A DNA stretch of 11,292 nt from Rhodothermaceae bacterium (GCA_013003465.1 JABDIZ010000285.1:1-11292); one strand, 5' to 3'; numbered from the stretch's first letter, positions 1 to 6,914 are shown. Program-made: numbers and translations. Notes: generated from the letters alone by a model not told the origin.

Positions 1-1
1 C

Positions 2-229
2 CTCGACACGACGACCTCCGAGGAGATCATGCGCGTCTTCGAGATGCTCTACCGGCAGGGCAACACGCTGCTCGTCGTCACGCACGAGGACGACATCGCG
101 CACCACGCGCGCCGCATCGTCCATCTCCGCGACGGTGACATCGAGAAGGATGAAGTGGTGGCCGCCCCCGTCCTCGCCCAAGCCACCGAGGCTGAGTTGC
201 TGGCCCCGGCAGAGCCCATCGAAGAGTAG
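2..229 (+). CDS. ABC transporter ATP-binding subunit, LolD/MacB type (C-terminal fragment)
   Basis: Only the last 75 residues are present; the gene begins upstream of the window. The first codons read LDTTTSEEIM, the D-loop region after Walker B in LolD/MacB/YknY-type ATPases. It is followed by VTHED, the switch-histidine loop (His codon at 83-85), and by the closing strand RRIVHLRDGDIEKDE. Family members energise lipoprotein release or export of small molecules or peptides, working on the cytoplasmic face with an FtsX/MacB-type permease. The permease is not visible and would have to lie upstream. Such proteins usually stop soon after the LRDG segment. This one continues for about 25 more residues, ending AELLAPAEPIEE, and the end of this tail is shared with the next gene. 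The downstream membrane gene starts 5 bp after the stop, so the two are probably cotranscribed. The family is well supported; the substrate cannot be told. Confidence 0.88.
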   Translation, partial: LDTTTSEEIMRVFEMLYRQGNTLLVVTHEDDIAHHARRIVHLRDGDIEKDEVVAAPVLAQATEAELLAPAEPIEE

Positions 230-231
230 CG
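161..231 (+). repeat. Direct repeat, copy 1: 3' end of ABC ATPase gene
   Basis: This 71-bp stretch encodes the last 22 residues and stop of the ABC ATPase. It matches 718-788 at 63 of 71 positions by hand alignment. The last 42 bp (190-231), running through the stop codon and two bases beyond, are identical. All eight differences fall in the first 30 bp. Both copies are read in the same frame. Confidence 0.93.
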
Positions 232-234
232 GCC

Positions 235-786
235 ATGCTCATCGCCACGCACACGCTCTTTGGCGTACTCGCTCTGCTCCTGGGGGTGGTTGTGCTGGTC
301 CGCCCGAAGGCGACACGCGCGCATCGATGGCTCGGCTACAGCTACGTCGCGGCGATGGTATTGCTCTGCATCGAGTCGTTCGGCATTCGGGATGCCACGC
401 CCTTCTTCGCGGGCTTCGGGATGTTCCATGTCCTCGCGCTGGTAAGCCTGGGCACGGTGGTGGCTGGGATCATACCGGCCCTCCGCCGCCAGCCGAATTG
501 GTTCGATTGGCACTATAACTCGATGGCCTGGTCGTACATCGGACTCCTGATGGCTACGGGCTCTCACCTCTTCGAGCCGGTTTTTCTGTTTCTGCTCCGC
601 GACCTGTCGTTGCCGAGAATCCTTTGCTGGATCGGGACAGCGGGGTTGCTGTGGGGCCTGCCCCCGCTGGTAGGGCAGACGCTGCTGGTCCGACGCGAGC
701 GGATGCTTCGCCAGCAGGCCGCCCCTGTGCTCGCGAGAGCCTCCAGGGCTGAGTTGCTGGCCCCGGCAGAGCCCATCGAAGAGTAG
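235..786 (+). CDS. DUF2306-like multi-pass membrane protein
   Basis: This is a 183-residue hydrophobic protein with about five membrane segments, roughly at residues 2-22, 33-52, 60-83, 96-120 and 128-150. Features resembling the DUF2306 (predicted membrane protein) family are an early TH pair, the HRWLGYSYV stretch near residue 30, FHVLALVSLGTVVAG in the middle, and WHYNSMAWSYIGLL. The family has no established reaction; histidines placed near membrane segments have led to guesses of a haem or metal role, which the sequence here does not prove. The ATG lies 5 bp after the ABC ATPase stop, which suggests translation from the same message. The last 22 residues (AAPVL...PAEPIEE) lie beyond the final membrane segment and nearly copy the tail of the upstream ATPase. 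The stop is 11 bp from the convergent kinase stop. Confidence 0.82.
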   Translation: MLIATHTLFGVLALLLGVVVLVRPKATRAHRWLGYSYVAAMVLLCIESFGIRDATPFFAGFGMFHVLALVSLGTVVAGIIPALRRQPNWFDWHYNSMAWSYIGLLMATGSHLFEPVFLFLLRDLSLPRILCWIGTAGLLWGLPPLVGQTLLVRRERMLRQQAAPVLARASRAELLAPAEPIEE

Positions 787-788
787 CG
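718..788 (+). repeat. Direct repeat, copy 2: 3' end of DUF2306-like gene
   Basis: This is the second copy of the repeat at 161-231, offset by exactly 557 bp. The exact 42-bp core is 747-788. The encoded tails differ at only three of 22 residues (Q/R, T/S, E/R). The identical core includes third codon positions, so this is DNA-level duplication or gene conversion and not protein-level convergence. Confidence 0.93.
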
Positions 789-797
789 CGGACGGCC

Positions 798-3203
798 TCA
801 GCGGCCCCAGGCCTCGTAGAGCGCAGCCAGTTCGGTAGCCACCTGAAGCGCACCGTTCGCACTGGATGAGTCTACGTTCGACAGTGCAGCATCGAGTTCA
901 AGCAGGAGTTCTTCGGCTTGTTCGAACCGACGCTGCTCGCGCAGGAAACCCGCTAGCTTTACGGCACTGAAGACAGCCGACGTGTTGGTGGATCCTCTGG
1001 ACTCCTGAAGTACGGTAAGCGCCTCGCGTTGGGCAGCGATGGCCCCGTCGAGGTCGCCCTGCTCCTGGAGCACAGACGCGAGCGTACCCAGCGGCACGGC
1101 TCGGTCGGCAGGTCGCCGAGGCGGAAGCATCGCGGCCTCTCGCAAGGCTGCTTCGGCAGCATGGAGGCGGCCCTGACGGCGCAGGATAGCTCCGTAGACG
1201 GCGAGGATGTTTGCCAGGGATCCGCTGCCGGGCCGGACGGCTCGCGTGAGCGCCACCGCCTCGGCTCCGACGGTCTCGGCCTCCTCAAGCCGTCCCCCCA
1301 TGAGCAACACGAAGGAGAGGTGGCGCAGCACGCCGAGCCGCCGAGGGTCGTCTGCACCATAAAGGCGTTCGTAGCGGTCAAGCGCCGCGCGGTAGGCGGC
1401 CTCGGCTTCGGCCACGCGCCCCTGATTGATGAGCACCCGCGCGAGCGTCTCCTCAGCCTCTGCAATCGCGGGTGCGTCCGCTGCGTCATCGCTGCGCCGG
1501 AGGCGGTCGAGGGCATCCCGGAGCAGCACTTCGGCTTCCTCGGAGCGGCCCAGTTCGGTCAGGGCCAGCGCCTGCTGCCGCTCAGTGCGGGTGAGAAGCG
1601 CGGCGTCGCCGGCCTCAGCGGCCAACCGATGCGCCTCGCGCGCGGCCGACTCGGACTCGTCGAGGGCACCCGTTTCGAGGAGCGCGGTTGCCAGCGCGTT
1701 CAGGCTCGTGGCCCGGACCACGGAGGGCGTCGGGCGGAGCAGGACGGCCTCGCGAAGTACGTCCTCAGCTTCGGGGTAAAGTCCGAGGTTCAGGTACGCC
1801 TCGCCAATGACGTGGAGGAGTTGCGCCTGCGTATCCGGCTGATCGGCAAACTCCGCTCGGACGCGCACTAGGCCGGGATCGAGCAGATCGCGGAGACGAA
1901 GCGTGTCCTGACGCTCGCCAGCGAAGGGGTCCGTCGCCGCGAACAGGCTCTCCAGAAAGGCCGCCGCTGTCGCGGCGCTGTCGCGGGCCTGCGCCGTTTG
2001 GCGTTGCTGGAGGGTCATGAACACAGCGAAAACGACCAGCGCTATCGCTGCCATCGCCGCTGCGCCGACGCCCCAGCGGTGCCGCTCGACAAACTTGCGC
2101 AGGCGGTATCCGACCGTGTCGGGCCGCGCGATCAGCGGCAGACCGCGTCGACGGCGCCGCACATCCGCCAGTAACGCATCGGCGGAGGCATAGCGCCGCC
2201 CCGGCTCGTCGTGCAGCGCGGTCAGGAGTAGCGTGTCAAGGTCACCGCGGAGGCGGCGGCGCAACCGATCATCCTCCACCGCGTCACTCGGCGCCCTCCC
2301 CGGTTCGGTCGGGCGCTGCCCGGCTAAAAGCTCATGCAGCACGACCCCGAGTGCATAGACATCGGTGGCGGTCGTGACGGCCCCACCCTCCCGCTGCTCC
2401 GGCGCGGCGTACTCGGGCGTCATGAGGCCGCCGAGGCGCGTCAGCAGGTTCTCATCGTCGTTGAGCAGCTTGGCGATGCCGAAGTCGAGGAGTTTGACCC
2501 GGGGCTGCCCGGTCTTGTCCTCGGCGACGAGCATGTTGGAGGGCTTGAGGTCACGGTGCACGACGAGGTGGTGGTGCGCATAGGCGACGGCCTCGCAGGC
2601 CTGCTCGAAGAGCGCCAGGCGTGCTTCCAGGTCCAGGTCGCGCGTCTCGGCGTACCGTGTCAGCGGCTCGCCCTCGACGAGTTCCATGACGAGATACGGC
2701 CGACCGTCGGGCGCCGCTCCTGCGTCAAGGAGGCGTGCGATGCCGGGATGATCGAGTCCGGCGAGGACCTGGCGCTCGTAGCGGAAGCGGCGGAGCACCT
2801 CGTCGGTGTCCATGCCGCGCTTGACGAGCTTGAGCGCAACGCCCTTCTCGAACGTGCCGTCGGCGCGTTCGGCGCGGTAGACCGTGCCCATCCCGCCACG
2901 CCCGAGTTCGCCGACGATGCGATAGGGGCCGAGCCGCGTGCCCGCCACCAGGTCTTCCACGGTGTCCGGCTCGACCGTGCCGATCTCCTCCAGAAGCCGG
3001 GCTGCGAACTCCGTGGCCGATTCGCCGAGCGCCTGAGCCGCCGCCGCGTCGCTTTCCAGCAACGCCGCCACGGCTCCGTAGAGCAGCGGGTCGTCGCCGC
3101 AGGTGGCCCGGAGGAACGCCGTGCGCTCGTCGGGGGGCCGCTGCAAGGCAGCGTCGAAGAGGGCGTCCACCTCGGTCCAGCGGTCGGGAGCAAGTGGATT
3201 CAT
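798..3203 (-). CDS. Transmembrane Ser/Thr protein kinase (PknB/Hanks type) with TPR-like C-terminal region
   Basis: 801 residues. An N-terminal helical region (about 8-60, starting RWTEVDALFDAAL) is typical of kinases found beside ECF sigma factors. The kinase domain spans about 94-350: glycine loop GRGGMG (101-106), catalytic Lys125 in VALKLVK, HRDLKPSN (216-223), DFG (240-242), and activation-loop T262 just before PEYAAPEQ (263-270). All key catalytic residues are present, so it should be active. A single membrane helix (about 377-397) follows, then about 400 residues of helical repeats resembling TPRs, such as GRVAEAEAAYRAALDRYERL and GRLEEAETVGAEAV. This topology puts the kinase in the cytoplasm and the repeats probably outside the membrane, as a sensor or protein-binding arm. 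The start is 16 bp after the sigma-factor stop, which indicates an operon. The sigma factor is its most likely substrate (inference). No close homologue can be named from sequence alone. Confidence 0.95.
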   Translation of the reverse strand: MNPLAPDRWTEVDALFDAALQRPPDERTAFLRATCGDDPLLYGAVAALLESDAAAAQALGESATEFAARLLEEIGTVEPDTVEDLVAGTRLGPYRIVGELGRGGMGTVYRAERADGTFEKGVALKLVKRGMDTDEVLRRFRYERQVLAGLDHPGIARLLDAGAAPDGRPYLVMELVEGEPLTRYAETRDLDLEARLALFEQACEAVAYAHHHLVVHRDLKPSNMLVAEDKTGQPRVKLLDFGIAKLLNDDENLLTRLGGLMTPEYAAPEQREGGAVTTATDVYALGVVLHELLAGQRPTEPGRAPSDAVEDDRLRRRLRGDLDTLLLTALHDEPGRRYASADALLADVRRRRRGLPLIARPDTVGYRLRKFVERHRWGVGAAAMAAIALVVFAVFMTLQQRQTAQARDSAATAAAFLESLFAATDPFAGERQDTLRLRDLLDPGLVRVRAEFADQPDTQAQLLHVIGEAYLNLGLYPEAEDVLREAVLLRPTPSVVRATSLNALATALLETGALDESESAAREAHRLAAEAGDAALLTRTERQQALALTELGRSEEAEVLLRDALDRLRRSDDAADAPAIAEAEETLARVLINQGRVAEAEAAYRAALDRYERLYGADDPRRLGVLRHLSFVLLMGGRLEEAETVGAEAVALTRAVRPGSGSLANILAVYGAILRRQGRLHAAEAALREAAMLPPRRPADRAVPLGTLASVLQEQGDLDGAIAAQREALTVLQESRGSTNTSAVFSAVKLAGFLREQRRFEQAEELLLELDAALSNVDSSSANGALQVATELAALYEAWGR

Positions 3204-3219
3204 GGCGAGTAGGTGGGGT

Positions 3220-3846
3220 CTACGCTTCTATCGCAGCATCGCCCTCGGGCGGATCATCGGACCCGCTGGTGCTCTCACGCATGAACCGAAAGAGGTACGT
3301 GCGCGCGCGCCGCCAGTCGCGCTTGACAGTGGGGACTGAGCGCCCCGTCGCCCGTGCGATCTCTTCATGGGCCATGCCCCCGAAGAAGCGGTACTCCACG
3401 ACCTCGGCAAGGCGCTCGCTGACGGCGGCGAGACGGTCAAGTGCGGCATCGAGGTGGAGCAGGTCGAGGGCTTCAGCCTCAGCCCCACCGGACGCGGCGA
3501 TGGCGAGCGCCTCATCGAGCGGGAGATCGGCCTGTGGGCCGCCGCGTTTCTGTGCTGTCCGCTCGCGCGCGTAGCTGATGAGGACGAACCGCATGGCGCG
3601 GGAGGCGAGCGCGAAGAAGTGCGTCCGGCTCTCTACGGAGGGCGTCTCGCCAGCGGTCAGCTTGAGAAACGCCTCGTGGACGACGGCAGTGGTATTGAGC
3701 GTCTCGCCGGGACGGTGGCGGCGGAGGCGCGCGTGCGCGAGCACCCGCAACTCGTCGTAGAGGCGCGGGAACAGCCGATCCAGAGCCGCGCGGTTGCCGC
3801 CGCGGGCGTCGTGGAGCAGTTGGGTGGTGGTGGGTTCAGCCAGCAT
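3220..3846 (-). CDS. ECF-type RNA polymerase sigma factor (Sigma70_ECF / TIGR02999-like)
   Basis: 208 residues from ATG 3846. An in-frame extension to 3960 exists, but its 38 residues do not look like sigma factor, whereas MLAEPTTTQLLHDARGG matches the usual start. Region 2 covers about residues 10-100 (LYDELRVLAHARLRR, then VVHEAFLKL at 55-63, then HFFALASRAMRFVLISYAR). Region 4, with its helix-turn-helix for the -35 element, covers about 141-190 (FGGMAHEEIARATGRSVPTVKRDWRRAR). In region 2.2, where classic ECF factors carry a DxxD/DAED-like acidic motif for core RNA polymerase contact, this protein has LNTTAVV (50-56) with two threonines and no acid. There is no anti-sigma gene next door; a Ser/Thr kinase gene follows after 16 bp. 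This matches sigma factors activated by threonine phosphorylation. A short acidic tail (SGSDDPPEGDAAIEA) follows region 4. Confidence 0.95.
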   Translation of the reverse strand: MLAEPTTTQLLHDARGGNRAALDRLFPRLYDELRVLAHARLRRHRPGETLNTTAVVHEAFLKLTAGETPSVESRTHFFALASRAMRFVLISYARERTAQKRGGPQADLPLDEALAIAASGGAEAEALDLLHLDAALDRLAAVSERLAEVVEYRFFGGMAHEEIARATGRSVPTVKRDWRRARTYLFRFMRESTSGSDDPPEGDAAIEA

Positions 3847-3975
3847 CACTACTAGTAATAACGCCGAGCGTGGAAAGTAGGGGACACGGGCGACACGCCC
3901 CAGCGCAACCGAGATGATCCCTTGCCACCGGGTCTTGCGAAGGAGTGGGTAGCCCCTCACTGGATTCCTTGACTC
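3847..3975. promoter_or_regulatory. Divergent intergenic region between sigma factor and T9SS cargo genes
   Basis: This 129-bp gap separates the divergent starts of the sigma factor (-) and the secreted protein (+), so it should hold promoters for both. A 9-bp tandem repeat is visible at 3883-3891 and 3892-3900 (gacacgggc then gacacgccc, 8 of 9 identical). It overlaps a small perfect inverted repeat, gggcg-aca-cgccc (3888-3900). Either could be a protein-binding site. I could not find a convincing -35/-10 pair or a Bacteroidota TTG/TAnnTTTG pair in either direction. Confidence 0.5.
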
Positions 3976-6069
3976 ATGAACATCCTCGCTACGCTACCGC
4001 GCCTCGCGCTCTTCGCCCTCGTGACAGCCCTGCCGGCGGCAGCCCAGACCGTCCACACCTGGAACGGCGGCACCGGCGATTGGACCGAGCCGACCAACTG
4101 GACACCCGCCGATGTCCCCGATTTCGGTGACACCGCCATCATCGAGAGCGGCACGGCCACGCTCACCGCCGACACCAACATCGGCAAGCTCGTCATCGAC
4201 AACCTCGCCATCCTCACGGGAGACGCTGACTTCACCGTCACCGACTCGCTGATCTGGAACGCGGGCGGTACGGGCTTCGACACCTTCCGCGGCACGGGCC
4301 TCGTCACAGTGGCTGCCGGGGCCACCTGCCGGATGACCGACGAGACGAACAACTTCCGCATGAGCGAAGGCCGCACGCTCGTCAACGACGGCGTGACCAT
4401 CTGGGAAGGGCTCGGCTTGTGGCTCGGCCAGGCCCGGTTCATTAACAACGGCGAACTGATCCTCGCCTTCGGCGAGACGGACGCCTTCGGCTTCGTGTTC
4501 TCCTCGCTCGTCGATGCGTTCACCAACAGCGCGACCGGCCTGATCCGGCGCACGGGGAGCGGAAACGCGCGCTACAGCGCGGGTCTCATCAACGATGGCA
4601 TCATTCGGGTCGAGAACGGCACATTCGATCTGCACGGTTTCAACTCAACCGGCATGACCGGCACAGGATCTATCGAGGTGCAGGCAGGCACGACGTTTCT
4701 GGTCTCGGGGGGTAACAACTCGCTCTCCGGCGATGTAACTGGCGAGGGCACGCTTCAGATGGCCGCAGGCACGCTCACCCTGTCCGGATCCTACGATGTG
4801 CCCGTAACCCGCTTTACCGCGTTGAGCACGCTCAACCTGAACGGCACGAGCAGCACCGCCACGCTAGACCTGGCCGCAGGCGAACTCAACGGCAGCGGCG
4901 AGTTCACCGTCACGAGCCAACTCCTCTGGAGCGGCGGCGACATGGGGGGCAGCGGCACCACGATCCTGGGGCCGAGCATCCCGCTTGCCATTGGGGGCGC
5001 GAACATCGGCCTCAACGACACCCGCACGCTGCGTGTGGAGGGCGAGACCACCTGGACGGGTGATGCCGACTTCAGCAACGGCACCGAGGCCGTCTTTGAG
5101 AACGCGGGCACCTTGACCTCGCTGGGAGCAGGCGAGCGCGTCTTTCTCGCGGGCACCTTCCGCAACGAAGGCTTCCTCGCCCATGAGGGCGGCACACTCC
5201 GCTTCAATTCCGGTATGGACAACGAGGGCGTCGTCAGCGTGCTTGACGGCACGCTCCAGCAGAGCGGCTTCAACGCCACGGGCGGCACCGACACGGGGCG
5301 GTACGAGGTGCTGGAGACGGGCCGCCTAGAGTTCATCGGCGGAACGCGGACACTCACCGAGTCCGCCGAGGTCGTAGGAAATGGGACGGTGGCGTTCCTG
5401 GGGGGCTCGGTGACGAACGACGCCACCTGGACGCCGGGTGCCTTGGCGTCGGTCGCGCGAGGCGGCGAGAATGCGGTGCTTTTCATAGACAGTGCCTACC
5501 CGGCAGGCACGGGTGTGCTGAACATCGGCCTCGCCGGTCCGACGGCCGGGACCGAGTACGCGCAGCTCGATGTCACGGGCACGGCCACGCTCGGCGGCAC
5601 CCTCCGCATCAGCCTCGTTGACCCCTTCGAGCCCGCCGAGGACGACCGCTTCCTGATCATCCCGGCCACCGACGGCGCGACGGGCATGTTCGACACCCTG
5701 GAACTGCCCGACGGCCTGGAGGCCTTCGTCGAGACCTCGGCGCTCGGGGCCGAGTTGGTCATCGGCAAGCCCGTCGCCAACGAACCGGGCCTCGACGTGC
5801 CCGACACCTTTGCGTTGCACGCCGCCTACCCCAACCCGTTCGCCTCACGGGCCACGCTTCGGTACGACATAGCGGAGGCCGGGCCGGTGCGCCTAGCGGT
5901 GTACGACCTGCTGGGCCGCGAGGTCGCAGTGCTCGCGGACAGCGAGCGTGCGGCGGGTCGCTACGAAGTCCTGCTGGACGGCTCGGGCCTGGCCTCGGGC
6001 GTCTACCTCGTGCGCATGATCGCGGGCGCGGATGTCCTGCAGTCCCGGCGCGTTACCCTCTTGCGGTAG
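3976..6069 (+). CDS. Secreted repeat-rich beta-structured protein with T9SS type A sorting domain
   Basis: 697 residues. A Sec signal peptide (about 1-24, hydrophobic ALFALVTALPAAAQ with likely cleavage after AAA or AQ) is followed by WNGGTGDWTEPTNW, an opening common in passenger-type beta-helix surface proteins. Residues 86-480 form two related halves (86-270 and 309-480) rich in Gly, Thr and Asn. A segment at about 525-597 (YAQLDVTGTATLGGTL) resembles the closing part of autotransporter-like repeats. The C-terminal 86 residues (612-697) carry YPNPF, VRLAVYDLLGREV and GVYLVRM, the hallmarks of the T9SS type A sorting domain, so the protein is probably exported across the outer membrane and attached to the surface or released. 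No catalytic domain is recognised. It is divergent from the sigma factor-kinase operon, which makes it a candidate target of that sigma factor (inference). Confidence 0.93.
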   Translation: MNILATLPRLALFALVTALPAAAQTVHTWNGGTGDWTEPTNWTPADVPDFGDTAIIESGTATLTADTNIGKLVIDNLAILTGDADFTVTDSLIWNAGGTGFDTFRGTGLVTVAAGATCRMTDETNNFRMSEGRTLVNDGVTIWEGLGLWLGQARFINNGELILAFGETDAFGFVFSSLVDAFTNSATGLIRRTGSGNARYSAGLINDGIIRVENGTFDLHGFNSTGMTGTGSIEVQAGTTFLVSGGNNSLSGDVTGEGTLQMAAGTLTLSGSYDVPVTRFTALSTLNLNGTSSTATLDLAAGELNGSGEFTVTSQLLWSGGDMGGSGTTILGPSIPLAIGGANIGLNDTRTLRVEGETTWTGDADFSNGTEAVFENAGTLTSLGAGERVFLAGTFRNEGFLAHEGGTLRFNSGMDNEGVVSVLDGTLQQSGFNATGGTDTGRYEVLETGRLEFIGGTRTLTESAEVVGNGTVAFLGGSVTNDATWTPGALASVARGGENAVLFIDSAYPAGTGVLNIGLAGPTAGTEYAQLDVTGTATLGGTLRISLVDPFEPAEDDRFLIIPATDGATGMFDTLELPDGLEAFVETSALGAELVIGKPVANEPGLDVPDTFALHAAYPNPFASRATLRYDIAEAGPVRLAVYDLLGREVAVLADSERAAGRYEVLLDGSGLASGVYLVRMIAGADVLQSRRVTLLR
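4588..4779 (+). repeat. Internal protein repeat, best-conserved part of first half
   Basis: This stretch encodes residues 205-268 of the T9SS cargo protein (INDGIIRVENGTFDLHGFNS onward). It aligns with residues 415-480 of the same protein: shared elements include N-(D/E)-G, DGT/NGT, GFN-(S/A)-TG and an EV-GT/GR step. Similarity is at the protein level; the DNA has diverged. Confidence 0.7.
5218..5415 (+). repeat. Internal protein repeat, best-conserved part of second half
   Basis: This stretch encodes residues 415-480 (DNEGVVSVLDGTLQQSGFNA onward) and is the partner of the repeat at 4588-4779. The wider halves also match upstream, where FTVTDSLIWNAGGTG (86-100) corresponds to FTVTSQLLWSGGDMG (310-324). 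Confidence 0.7.
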
Positions 6070-6128
6070 GCTTTTTAGCGCCAACCGCGAAGGTGCGGAG
6101 GAGGCGATGTGAAAGGATTGTGTATCCG

Positions 6129-6143
6129 TGCCGCGCTGCGGCA
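6129..6143. other. Small perfect inverted repeat in the marC-like leader
   Basis: TGCCGC-GCT-GCGGCA forms a 6-bp perfect stem with a 3-base loop. No T-run follows on the + strand (tcgggggaaa), so it is unlikely to be an intrinsic terminator of the upstream gene. Its role is unknown. Confidence 0.45.
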
Positions 6144-6201
6144 TCGGGGGAAACTTGATGCTGGCTCAGTCGTGGACGGCCCACGCATGACTACCTCCGA
6201 G

Positions 6202-6243
6202 CGGGGGCGAGGCGCGCGGCCCGTAAGCCGCCCCTCGCCCCCG
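6202..6243 (+). terminator. Long GC-rich hairpin before the marC-like gene (possible terminator)
   Basis: An 11-bp perfect outer stem (6202-6212 with 6233-6243), a short asymmetric bulge, a 5-bp inner stem (gcggc/gccgc) and a 6-base loop (ccgtaa) make a very stable hairpin. A weak pyrimidine-rich tract follows (ttctctt). It could end the T9SS cargo transcript, 133 bp after that gene's stop, or act in the leader of the marC-like gene. The weak T-tract keeps confidence low for the terminator reading; the hairpin itself is clear. Confidence 0.4.
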
Positions 6244-6281
6244 TTCTCTTGGCCCCTCTTGTCCCCCACTCGGGTCCTTCC

Positions 6282-6914
6282 GTGGCAATCTTCTTTCAGA
6301 CACTCGTCGCAGCGTTCCTGCCGCTCTTCGTGGCGATCAACATCCCCGGCATCCTGCCGCTCTTCATCGGCATGACCGAGACGATGGACCGGCCCACGCG
6401 CCAGGTTCTGCTCGTCCGTGCCCTCGCGGCGGCGTTCATCCTGGCGGTGCTGATGCTCTTTGCGGGTGAGGTCATCTTCCGCACGCTCGGCATCACGGTC
6501 AACGACCTGCGCGTGGGCGGCGGGTTGATCCTGCTTGTCATCGCCATCACCGACCTGGCTTTCGGCGACCTCAAGAAGCGGCGCACGCAGGTCAACGGCA
6601 AGAAGGCCGAGGCCATCACCAAGGACACGACCGACTTGCCCATCGTACCGCTGGGCATCCCGCTCATCATAGGGCCGGGCGCCATTACGACCATCCTCGT
6701 GGCCGAGCAGCAGTTCGGCTATCCGCCCACGCTGCTCTCGATTGCGCTCAACATGGGGCTCGTGTTCATCGCGTTCTCCTTCGGGCCGACGCTGCTTCGC
6801 TACGCGGGGCCGAGTACCTCGAAGGCGATTGCGAAGGTGGCGAGCCTGTTCCTCGCCGCGATCTCCGTGGCGATGATCCGCGGCGGCATCATGGGGATGC
6901 TAGCAGCAGGCTGA
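6282..6914 (+). CDS. MarC-family integral membrane protein
   Basis: 210 residues from GTG 6282. An in-frame TTG at 6249 would add 11 residues (APLVPHSGPS) unlike the family, whose members begin directly with a stretch like IFFQTLVAAFLPLF, so GTG is preferred. About six membrane helices are apparent. Two half-repeats carry the family signatures INIPGILPLF (19-28) and PLGIPLIIGPGAITT (123-137), with a charged cytoplasmic-type loop between them (LKKRRTQVNGKKAEAITKD, about 97-115). MarC/UPF0056 proteins were once linked to multiple antibiotic resistance in E. coli, but that link was not upheld and the substrate remains unknown. Length is normal for the family. The stop codon abuts the convergent gene's stop. 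It follows a 212-bp leader with strong hairpins, so it is probably transcribed on its own. Confidence 0.93.
   Translation: MAIFFQTLVAAFLPLFVAINIPGILPLFIGMTETMDRPTRQVLLVRALAAAFILAVLMLFAGEVIFRTLGITVNDLRVGGGLILLVIAITDLAFGDLKKRRTQVNGKKAEAITKDTTDLPIVPLGIPLIIGPGAITTILVAEQQFGYPPTLLSIALNMGLVFIAFSFGPTLLRYAGPSTSKAIAKVASLFLAAISVAMIRGGIMGMLAAG

Larger units (their letters stand above)
6070..6281. other. Non-coding gap between T9SS cargo and marC-like genes
   Basis: This 212-bp gap holds no credible gene. It contains a five-T run at 6072-6076 just after the cargo stop without a strong stem before it, the hairpins at 6129-6143 and 6202-6243, and presumably the promoter of the marC-like gene, which I could not identify. 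Confidence 0.5.

Noticed and set aside
161..788. Integrated mobile element bounded by att-like repeats
   Set aside because: The repeats have the right layout, but there is no integrase, no element genes other than a membrane protein and no tRNA; kept only as one explanation of the repeat.
1029..1871. Open frame of 280 codons on the + strand
   Set aside because: Antisense to the TPR-like region of the kinase; composition is typical of a shadow frame.
2334..3212. Open frame of 292 codons on the + strand
   Set aside because: Antisense to the kinase domain, whose catalytic motifs are all intact. No family resemblance in the + product.
3847..3960. Upstream extension of the sigma factor to a start at 3960
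   Set aside because: The extra 38 residues do not resemble sigma region 2 and would fill most of the divergent promoter region; ATG 3846 gives the usual family N-terminus.
6062..6076. Terminator at the T-run right after the first T9SS gene
   Set aside because: The run of five T follows only a possible 4-bp stem (tacc/ggta), which is not enough.
6249..6281. TTG start for the marC-like gene
   Set aside because: It adds a proline-rich segment absent from the family and sits 5 bases after a strong hairpin; GTG 6282 gives the family start. It remains possible.
6109..6375. Small + frame across the marC-like leader
   Set aside because: It overlaps the marC-like start in another frame, is rich in Arg, Ser and Pro as shadows are, and spans the hairpins.
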